DNA of 6,458 nucleotides, taken from NCBI GenBank assembly GCA_947440895.1, contig CANETO010000122.1, positions 1-6,458 of the forward strand. Reading direction: 5' to 3'. Below are positions 1 to 6,099 of this stretch, one piece after another (position 1 is the first letter of the stretch; the number at the start of each line of letters is the position of its first letter). Made by a program: the position numbers and the translations under genes. The DNA is from Planctomycetaceae bacterium (GTDB lineage: Bacteria; Planctomycetota; Planctomycetia; Pirellulales; UBA1268). The notes beneath the pieces are model-generated. The model had not been told where the DNA came from. It saw only the letters and a program-made list of their open reading frames with translations, and searched no databases.

Positions 1-2
1 TC

Positions 3-983
3 GACAGCTACAAGCAGCTGATGGACGCCTGCGATGTCGTCCTGCTCACGGCTCCCCCGGCCTTTCGTCCGCTCCATCTCAAGGCCGCGGTCGAGGCCGG
101 CAAGCAGATTTTCTGCGAGAAGCCGATGGCCGTCGACGCCACCGGCCTGCGGAGCCTCCGCGAGACGGTGCAGGTGGCGACCGAGAAGCATCTCTCGCTC
201 GTGTCGGGGTTCTGCTGGCGGTATGCGAGCCGCGAACGCGACGTCTTCAAGCGGATCCACGCGGGGGCGATCGGTCCGGTGCGGTCGGTCTACACGAACT
301 ACAACGCGGCCGGCTTCCGTGGAGAAACTCCCCGCAGGCCCGAGTGGAGCGACATGGAATACTGCCTCCGCAACTGGCCCTACTACACCTGGCTCTCGGG
401 CGACCACATCGTCGAGCAGGCGGTGCACTCGATCGACCGGCTGGCATGGGCGATGAACGACGAACTGCCTATGAGCGTGAACTGCACGGCAGGCCGCGAA
501 GTCCGTGCCGACGTTCCCGTGGGCAACAACATCTTCGACCACTTCATGGCAGTCTATGAGTATGCCGATGGTCGTCGCGGCTTCCACATGTGCCGCCACT
601 TCCCCGGCGCGGCCAGCGACAACAGCGACTACATCGTCGGCACGACGGGCACCGCCACGGTCAACGGCTTCCAGAATACGCAGCAGACCGTCGTGAACGG
701 CGACGTCTGGCAGAGCGAGGCTCCGAAGAACGACATGTACCAGCAGGAGCACGACGAACTCTTTGCCAGCATCCGCTCCGGAAATCCGATCAACGACGGC
801 GTGCGGATGACCAACAGCACCGCGATGGCGATCATGGCTCGCATGAGTGGCTACACCGGCCAGCCGGTCACCTGGCAGCAGCTCTGGGACTCCACCGAAG
901 ATCTCGCCCCTGCGGCCTGGAATCTGACGGCGTCCCCTCCGCCATCCCCGATCGCCGTTCCGGGCAAGACCAAGCTCATCTGA
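3..983 (+). CDS. Gfo/Idh/MocA family oxidoreductase, 5'-truncated by window edge
   Basis: This is the C-terminal 326 residues of an NAD(P)-dependent sugar or inositol dehydrogenase of the Gfo/Idh/MocA family. The frame is open from base 3; an ATG at 21 is internal and not the true start. The dinucleotide-binding glycine motif would lie upstream of the window. Counting from the Met at base 21, the family motif EKP is at residues 33-35 (Lys34 is the usual catalytic lysine), and EQAVHSID at 132-139 carries the conserved catalytic-type His136. The C-terminal stretch MSGYTGQPVTW is typical of planctomycete members. Full-length relatives usually have about 400-470 residues, so perhaps 80-140 are missing. 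Whether it has a Tat signal, as many planctomycete members do, cannot be seen. The next gene starts 64 bases downstream on the same strand. The family is certain, but the substrate cannot be read from the sequence. Production of a 3-keto sugar is an inference from the DUF1080 neighbours. Confidence 0.93.
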   Translation, partial: DSYKQLMDACDVVLLTAPPAFRPLHLKAAVEAGKQIFCEKPMAVDATGLRSLRETVQVATEKHLSLVSGFCWRYASRERDVFKRIHAGAIGPVRSVYTNYNAAGFRGETPRRPEWSDMEYCLRNWPYYTWLSGDHIVEQAVHSIDRLAWAMNDELPMSVNCTAGREVRADVPVGNNIFDHFMAVYEYADGRRGFHMCRHFPGAASDNSDYIVGTTGTATVNGFQNTQQTVVNGDVWQSEAPKNDMYQQEHDELFASIRSGNPINDGVRMTNSTAMAIMARMSGYTGQPVTWQQLWDSTEDLAPAAWNLTASPPPSPIAVPGKTKLI

Positions 984-1035
984 GGCCGGCGGACTCCCCA
1001 CACACAGACACATCGATCAATTATTCAAACACTCC

Positions 1036-1039
1036 GGGA
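1036..1039 (+). promoter_or_regulatory. Weak ribosome binding site (GGGA) supporting a TTG start
   Basis: GGGA ends 8 bases before TTG 1048, a normal spacing. It directly abuts the out-of-frame ATG at 1040, leaving no spacer, so it cannot serve that ATG. No in-frame ATG lies upstream in the intergenic gap. This favours TTG 1048 as the start of the DUF1080 gene, although the site is short. Confidence 0.35.
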
Positions 1040-1047
1040 ATGCTTCC

Positions 1048-2454
1048 TTGCATACACGACGCAAAAATCTTTTGAGCCGTCTGCCTGCCGCCATTCTTTT
1101 CGTGCTGATGGCCGCCACCCTACTCGCGGCCACCGCGTGGGCCCCCATGGCCCTCGCTGCTGATGCGGCTGAGGGCTTCATGCCGCTCTTCAACGGCACG
1201 GACCTCACCGGCTGGCGGGGCCGCCCGCATCTCGATCCCCTTGAAGAAGGCGCGGGCACTCCCGAGGAGCGTGCCAAGCGGCAGAACGACTGGAACGCCG
1301 ATCTGGCCACCCACTGGAAGGTGGAGAACGGCGTGATCGTGAACGACGGCCAAGGCGTCTACCTGACGACAGGGAAAGACTACGGCGATTTCGAGCTCGA
1401 ACTGGAATGGATGCTCCCCGGCCCCTGCGCCGACAGCGGCATCTACCTACGCGGCAACCCACAGGTGCAGATCTGGGATCCCGACTGCGCGCGGGACAAC
1501 CAGCACGGCAACCAGAAGGGCTCCGGCGGTCTCTGGAATAATCCTCCGGAGTCACCCGGGAAATTTCCGCTCGTGAAGGCCGATAAGCCGACCGGTGAAT
1601 GGAACGCTGCCCGGATCCGCATGCAGGGGGATCGCGTCACGGTAGTCCTCAATGACCAGCTCGTGGTCGACAACCAGCCGCTGGCCAACTTCTTCCAGAA
1701 GGGCCAGCCGCTTCCGTCCCGTGGGCCAATCCAGATCCAGACGCACGGGGCCCCGATGCACGTGCGCAAGGTCTTCATTCGCGAACTGGGCACCCTCGAT
1801 GGCACTGGCCCCGGCTGGCGAGACCTCGGCGCCGACGATTTTGAGGCCGTCAACTGCGATCCGGGCACCCCTGACTCACCCGGCACATGGACCTGGAAAG
1901 ACGGCGTCGTGCACTGCACTGGAAACCCTGTCGGGGTCATCCGCACCAAACAACAGCTGACGAATCTGGAACTGTCACTTGAGTGGCGGCACCTCTCTGC
2001 CGGCGGCAATTCGGGCGTGTTCCTCTGGGCACCGTCGGCGGCTCTGGAAAAGCTCCCCCGCGGCAGTCTGCCCCCAGGAGGCATCGAGGTGCAGGTGCTC
2101 GACCACGGCTACACCGAACAGTACGAGAAATCCTCTGGCCAGAAGGCCGACTGGTTCACGACCGACGGCGACGTGTTTCCCGTGGGCTCGTCCACGATGA
2201 AGCCGTTTCCGCCGGTGGCCCCGAACAGTCAACGCAGTTTCCCGACGGCGCGACACTCCCGGGGCACGCCTGCGTGGAATCGCTACTACGTGCGGGCGAT
2301 CGACGGTGAGGTCCGGCTCTGGGTGAACGGCCACGAGGTCTCGGGCGGAACAGACTGTCAGCCAGCCACGGGCTTCCTCTGCCTCGAATCGGAAGGGGCG
2401 CCGGTCGAGTTTCGGCACCTGCGGATCCGTGAACTGCCAGCCGCAAAAAAATAA
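1048..2454 (+). CDS. Secreted protein with two DUF1080 (3-keto-disaccharide hydrolase) domains
   Basis: This 468-residue exported protein has two copies of the DUF1080 fold (Pfam PF06439, jellyroll-like, named 3-keto-disaccharide hydrolase). The N-terminus has a basic n-region (residues 4-6, RRK), a hydrophobic core at about 13-31, and a signal peptidase I site after ALA at 35-37. Domain 1 runs from about 42 to 250. It opens with LFNGTDLTGW, contains GEWNAARIRMQGDRVTVVLN and ends at a ...VRKVFIREL strand. Domain 2 runs from about 256 to 465, with LSLEWRHLSAGGNSGVFLWA, IEVQVLDHG and a closing FRHLRIREL. Both ends match the end of the single-domain protein at 4565-5257. TTG 1048 is chosen because it gives a complete signal peptide and has GGGA at suitable spacing. 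In-frame TTG 1072 or ATG 1108 would also leave a hydrophobic segment, but 1108 would lose the basic region. The family links to cleavage of 3-keto-glycosides outside the cytoplasm; the true substrate is unknown. It is probably in an operon with the flanking genes. Confidence 0.88.
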   Translation: MHTRRKNLLSRLPAAILFVLMAATLLAATAWAPMALAADAAEGFMPLFNGTDLTGWRGRPHLDPLEEGAGTPEERAKRQNDWNADLATHWKVENGVIVNDGQGVYLTTGKDYGDFELELEWMLPGPCADSGIYLRGNPQVQIWDPDCARDNQHGNQKGSGGLWNNPPESPGKFPLVKADKPTGEWNAARIRMQGDRVTVVLNDQLVVDNQPLANFFQKGQPLPSRGPIQIQTHGAPMHVRKVFIRELGTLDGTGPGWRDLGADDFEAVNCDPGTPDSPGTWTWKDGVVHCTGNPVGVIRTKQQLTNLELSLEWRHLSAGGNSGVFLWAPSAALEKLPRGSLPPGGIEVQVLDHGYTEQYEKSSGQKADWFTTDGDVFPVGSSTMKPFPPVAPNSQRSFPTARHSRGTPAWNRYYVRAIDGEVRLWVNGHEVSGGTDCQPATGFLCLESEGAPVEFRHLRIRELPAAKK

Positions 2455-2502
2455 TGCCCATCGATTGGCCTCCACATTCTTTTGAACCGTCCCTGTTGAA
2501 CC

Positions 2503-2508
2503 GAGGAG
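2503..2508 (+). promoter_or_regulatory. Strong Shine-Dalgarno site (GAGGAG) for the NagB-PIG-L gene
   Basis: GAGGAG ends 6 bases before ATG 2515, which fixes that start. It is the clearest ribosome binding site in the window. Confidence 0.7.
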
Positions 2509-2514
2509 CCTTTC

Positions 2515-4515
2515 ATGAACGCCAACCACACCGCCGTGCCGTCGTCGCCGATCTACCGCGGTCCCCTGCCCCACGTGCACACGGTTGAGCGGGTTCCCGT
2601 CACCGTCTACGACCAGCCAGGCGATGCCAGCCGGGCCGTCGCCCGCGAAATCGCCGACCTCGTGCAGGCCCGCGCGGCGGCCGGGCAGAAGACGGTGCTC
2701 GGGCTCGCGACCGGCAGCACGCCAGTCGCCGTCTATGACGAACTCATCCGGCTCCACCGTGAGGAGGGCGTGTCGTTCAAGACCGTCATCACCTTCAACC
2801 TCGACGAATACTGGCCGATGAGGCCGGAGGCGTTGCAGAGCTACCACCGCTTCATGAGGGAGCACCTCTTTGATCATGTCGACATTCCGGCCGACGCGAT
2901 CCACATTCCCGATGGCATGCTGCCGCGGGAGCAGGTGGCCGACGCCTGTGCCCGCTACGAGGAAATGATTCATGACGCCGGTGGCATCGACCTGCAGCTG
3001 CTCGGCATTGGCCGAACCGGCCACGTCGGCTTCAACGAGCCGGGAAGCGCCGTCGAGAGCCGCACGCGTCTGATCACGCTCGACAGCGTAACGCGGTCGG
3101 ATGCCGCCAGCGATTTCTTCGGCGAATGGAACGTCCCTCGTCAGGCGATCACGATGGGTGTGGGCTCGATCCTTGATGCCCGCCGGGTCGTGCTGCTCGC
3201 CTTCGGCGAGCACAAGGCCCCGATCGTGCAGAAGGCCGTGGAGCAGCCGCCGTGCAGCCATGTGTCGGCAAGCGCCCTGCAGCAGCACGCCGACGCGAGA
3301 TTCGTGCTCGATCGTGCTGCGGCCGCCCGGCTCACGCGGTTTGATGCTCCCTGGCTCGTGGGACCGCTCGACTCGCTCGGCCTGGAATGGACGACTGCCC
3401 TCACGCGGAAGGCGGTCATCTGGCTGGCGATCCAACTCAAGAAGCCGATCCTCAAGCTCACGGACGAAGACTACAGCGAGCACGGTCTCCAGGATCTCGT
3501 CAGCAACCGCGGCCGCGCCTACGACATCAACATCGAAGTGTTCCGCTCGATGCAGGATACGATCACCGGTTGGCCGGGAGGCAAGCCGGGCCGGTCGCGG
3601 CAGGCCCGCGACACCGGGGCCGCGACGGCCGTGGGCCGCGGAGCCCACCAGCCGGAGGAGTTTCCCAAGCGGGTAGTGATCTTCAGCCCCCACCCCGACG
3701 ACGACGTGATCAGCATGGGGGGCACGTTCATCCGGCTCTGCGAGCAGGGGCACGAGGTGCACGTGGCCTACCAGACCAGCGGCAACATCGCCGTCTGGGA
3801 CGAATCGGCCGACCGGCATGTCGACTTCGTGGAGGAGTTCTGCCGGGCGTTCGGTGTCGGGACAAAGCCCAGCGAGATCGCCGAGAAGATCCGTACCTTC
3901 CTCCGCACCAAGCACGCCGGTGAGGTTGACCTGCCGGAACTCCAGGCGGTGAAGGGACTGATCCGACGGACGGAGGCCCGGGCCGGGGCCCGCTACTCCG
4001 GCGTGAAGCCGGAACACATCCACTTCCTCGACCTGCCGTTCTATGAAACCGGAAGGGTTCGCAAGAAGCCGATCGGCCCCGAGGATATCGCCATCACGTC
4101 GAAGCTTCTCGACCAAGTGAAGCCGCACCAGATCTACGCGGCCGGCGACCTTTCCGACCCGCACGGCACGCACCGCGTCTGCCTGCACGCCATCTTCAAG
4201 TCGCTCGAGAGCCTGTCTGATCGCGAGTGGGCGAAGAACTGCGAACTCTGGCTCTACCGAGGCGCCTGGCAGGAATGGGAACCGCAGGAGATCGACATGG
4301 CGGTGCCGCTCTCGCCGGACGAGGTGAAGCGCAAGCGGATGGCGATCTTCAAGCACGAAAGCCAGAAGGACCGGGCCCTTTTCCCGGGTCCCAGCGATCC
4401 ACGGGAGTTCTGGCAGCGAGCCGAGGATCGCAACCGCGAAACAGCCCGTCTCTACGACCGCCTCGGCCTCCCGGAATACGAGGCGATCGAGGGCTTCGTG
4501 CTGCATCGTCCCTGA
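2515..4515 (+). CDS. Glucosamine-6-phosphate deaminase (NagB) - PIG-L/LmbE deacetylase fusion
   Basis: This 666-residue, probably cytoplasmic bifunctional enzyme has no signal peptide. The NagB domain (about 25-290) normally converts glucosamine-6-phosphate to fructose-6-phosphate and ammonia. It shows the phosphate loop ATGSTP at 65-70, FNLDEY with Asp97 (E. coli Asp72), and GRTGHVGFNEP at 166-176 with His170 and Glu175 (E. coli His143 and Glu148). Thr168 replaces E. coli Asp141, and Ile187 replaces allosteric Lys160. Arg185 (Arg158) is kept. E. coli NagB has 266 residues, so the protein is more than twice that length. Residues about 290-350 form a connector rich in hydrophobic and charged residues, followed by a Gly/Arg-rich linker at about 355-382. 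The PIG-L domain (about 383-666) has the zinc-type motif SPHPDDD at 391-397 and a distal DPHGTHR at 548-554. PIG-L enzymes remove N-acetyl groups from GlcNAc-type sugars. This fused architecture occurs in Bacteroidota and Planctomycetota as far as I recall. It suggests deacetylation followed by deamination in one polypeptide, which is an inference. The start is set by GAGGAG at 2503-2508. Confidence 0.92.
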   Translation: MNANHTAVPSSPIYRGPLPHVHTVERVPVTVYDQPGDASRAVAREIADLVQARAAAGQKTVLGLATGSTPVAVYDELIRLHREEGVSFKTVITFNLDEYWPMRPEALQSYHRFMREHLFDHVDIPADAIHIPDGMLPREQVADACARYEEMIHDAGGIDLQLLGIGRTGHVGFNEPGSAVESRTRLITLDSVTRSDAASDFFGEWNVPRQAITMGVGSILDARRVVLLAFGEHKAPIVQKAVEQPPCSHVSASALQQHADARFVLDRAAAARLTRFDAPWLVGPLDSLGLEWTTALTRKAVIWLAIQLKKPILKLTDEDYSEHGLQDLVSNRGRAYDINIEVFRSMQDTITGWPGGKPGRSRQARDTGAATAVGRGAHQPEEFPKRVVIFSPHPDDDVISMGGTFIRLCEQGHEVHVAYQTSGNIAVWDESADRHVDFVEEFCRAFGVGTKPSEIAEKIRTFLRTKHAGEVDLPELQAVKGLIRRTEARAGARYSGVKPEHIHFLDLPFYETGRVRKKPIGPEDIAITSKLLDQVKPHQIYAAGDLSDPHGTHRVCLHAIFKSLESLSDREWAKNCELWLYRGAWQEWEPQEIDMAVPLSPDEVKRKRMAIFKHESQKDRALFPGPSDPREFWQRAEDRNRETARLYDRLGLPEYEAIEGFVLHRP

Positions 4516-4564
4516 GAGTCGCTGTTGACCAACCGCTCAAGATTTTCACAGGAGTCACCTGATC

Positions 4565-5257
4565 ATGGTTCTGTCCCGTAGCCGCCTGTTGTGTGCCCTT
4601 CTTGTCTGCACCACTGGTATCGTGATCCAGTCCGAGCCAGCAGCCACCCGCGCCGAAGAACCGGCTGGCGCCTTCTCCCCACTCTTCAACGGCAAGGATC
4701 TCACAGGCTGGCAGGGCGATCTCAACGGCTACGAGGTCGTGGACGGCGAGATCCGTTGCAAGAAGGGCGCAGGCGGCGGCCTCCTCACCACCCGGGAGTT
4801 TGCCGACTGCGTGCTGGCGTTTGAATTCCGGCTGACCCCTGGCGCCAACAATGGCCTCGCGATCCGGGCCCCGACGACGGGCGATCCAGCCTTCGAGGCG
4901 ATTGAGTTGCAGATCCTCGACGACGGCCATCCGAAGTATGCCGATCTCCAGCCATGGCAGACGCACGGCTCCATTTACGGCGTCGTCGCGGCGGCCCGCG
5001 ACTGCCTCAAGCCGGCCGGTGAATGGAACACCGAGGAGGTGACCGTTGCGGGTTCGCAGGTGAAGGTCGTGGTCAACGGCAAGACGATCGTCGATGCTGA
5101 CATCGCTCCCTACCGTGACGGCAAGGCCACCCCCGACGGCAGGCCCCATCCGGGCCTTGCCCGCACCCAGGGCCGCATCGGATTCCTGGGCCACGGCGAC
5201 GAGGTCCACTTCCGCAACGTCCGTATCCGGGAGTTGGCCCCGGCCAAGCAGCCCTGA
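4565..5257 (+). CDS. Secreted single-domain DUF1080 (3-keto-disaccharide hydrolase) protein
   Basis: This 230-residue exported protein has one DUF1080 domain. A hydrophobic signal segment lies at about 8-21, with a likely cleavage after TRA (28-30). Cys15 follows LLV, which is not a good lipobox, so it is probably soluble in the periplasm or outside the cell. The mature part opens with SPLFNGKDLTGW, has IELQILDDGHPKY and HGSIYGVVAA in the middle and GEWNTEEVTVAGSQVKVVVN near the end, then closes with VHFRNVRIREL. These blocks align by eye with both domains of the protein at 1048-2454, showing paralogy. An AGGAG at 4550-4554 lies 10 bases before ATG 4565, and the gap to the preceding gene is 49 bases, which fits cotranscription. 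The family role is action on 3-keto-glycosides made by Gfo/Idh/MocA-type oxidoreductases; the specific substrate is not known. Confidence 0.9.
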   Translation: MVLSRSRLLCALLVCTTGIVIQSEPAATRAEEPAGAFSPLFNGKDLTGWQGDLNGYEVVDGEIRCKKGAGGGLLTTREFADCVLAFEFRLTPGANNGLAIRAPTTGDPAFEAIELQILDDGHPKYADLQPWQTHGSIYGVVAAARDCLKPAGEWNTEEVTVAGSQVKVVVNGKTIVDADIAPYRDGKATPDGRPHPGLARTQGRIGFLGHGDEVHFRNVRIRELAPAKQP

Positions 5258-5358
5258 GCCGGACCGGCGAGGCCGTCTGAGCCCTGTTTTCACCGAGCCG
5301 ATTGCTCTCGTTCGCCGTTCCGGTCTCAGGTATCCTCCTGACCGATCGACCCGCCACC

Positions 5359-5363
5359 GGGAG
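5359..5363 (+). promoter_or_regulatory. Ribosome binding site (GGGAG) that selects ATG 5371
   Basis: GGGAG ends 7 bases before ATG 5371. The frame is open further upstream to a TTG at 5302, but that start would place about 23 residues ahead of the Tat-type signal and has no comparable site. The ATG is therefore preferred. Confidence 0.55.
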
Positions 5364-5370
5364 CCGGACC

Positions 5371-6099
5371 ATGAGCCTTGCAGACCGACCGCATGACACG
5401 GCCCGCCTGGGCCGCCGTGCCTTCCTCCACTTCGGTGTCGCGTCACTCGCAATGCCGGTGCTGGCGGCATCCGGCTGCCGCAGCATGCAGTTCGCCCGCG
5501 TGATGATGCCGGGCGAGGATGCCATGATCGGCAGCCATCAGGCGGGGCAGGAGACCTTCACGCCGCTCGTCAACGACGCGGTCGCCAAGCTCCTTGCCAG
5601 GCACGTCGATGCGGCCGTGCAGCAGGTGGCGTATGCGGAGGGAGCCGAACCCCTTCCTCCACCCACCCGGCGGATCTGCTTCGTGGGTGTCGAGAACAAG
5701 AGTGCCGAGGACATCGGTGACTTCAAAGAACAGATCTACCAGTCGATCGACACCCGGATTCTGGAATCGAGCATCTTCCAGTCGGTGAACCGCCGATTCG
5801 TCGACGCCGGGCTCCGCGACACCCGCCTACGACCCGACCAGTTGCTGGTACCCGAGCACATGCGAGCCTTCGCCGCCCACATGGAACAGCAGGGCCAGCC
5901 GATCGACTACCTGCTCTACGCCACGATCACCTCTGGCACCACCCATGAGAACCGCGACTACCAGCGGGACTACGTGTTGACGCTGGAACTGGTGGAGGTC
6001 GGCACGGGCACCTACGACAAGCAGTCGGCCGAGCTCAGCAAGGGCTACCACCACAGCCGCCTGAGCCGGTGGCGGGCCACGAATCCTCTCAAGCAATGA
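5371..6099 (+). CDS. LpoB-like (peptidoglycan synthase activator) Tat lipoprotein
   Basis: This 242-residue predicted lipoprotein starts at ATG 5371. The N-terminus has LGRRAFLHF (13-21), which fits the twin-arginine pattern RRxFL, then a hydrophobic stretch and AASGC (32-36) with Cys36 as the likely lipidated residue. The position three before the Cys is Ala rather than the preferred Leu, so lipidation is likely but not certain. The mature part contains ICFVGVENKS, DFKEQIYQSIDTRILES, a PIDYLLYATI strand and YVLTLELVEVGTGTYDKQSAELSKG. Together these follow the order seen in the LpoB family: an opening strand, a helix with paired repeats of small residues, then LTLELxxxxTG. In E. coli, LpoB activates the synthase PBP1B from the outer membrane. 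That this protein does the same is an inference, because the match is by eye and distant. It lies 113 bases after the DUF1080 gene and is probably a separate transcription unit with no evident link to the sugar genes. Confidence 0.72.
   Translation: MSLADRPHDTARLGRRAFLHFGVASLAMPVLAASGCRSMQFARVMMPGEDAMIGSHQAGQETFTPLVNDAVAKLLARHVDAAVQQVAYAEGAEPLPPPTRRICFVGVENKSAEDIGDFKEQIYQSIDTRILESSIFQSVNRRFVDAGLRDTRLRPDQLLVPEHMRAFAAHMEQQGQPIDYLLYATITSGTTHENRDYQRDYVLTLELVEVGTGTYDKQSAELSKGYHHSRLSRWRATNPLKQ

Noticed and set aside
1975..4506. A minus-strand open frame of 843 codons running opposite the NagB-PIG-L gene and part of the DUF1080 gene
   Set aside because: It is a byproduct of high G+C in the third codon position of the + strand genes. 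Its product is rich in Arg, Val, Leu and His with no recognisable domain, while the + strand genes have clear family motifs.
5258..5300. A terminator after the single DUF1080 gene
   Set aside because: CGGC and GCCG at 5265-5275 can pair, but with only four base pairs, and the TTTT at 5287-5290 is 11 bases away.
5302..5370. Upstream TTG 5302 as the start of the LpoB-like gene
   Set aside because: ATG 5371 has GGGAG 7 bases before it and places the twin-arginine motif near the N-terminus; the longer version adds unrelated residues before the signal.
4349..5470. A minus-strand frame of 373 codons opposite the second DUF1080 gene
   Set aside because: It spans three + strand features including intergenic sequence, has no domain that I recognise, and has the composition of an antisense shadow.
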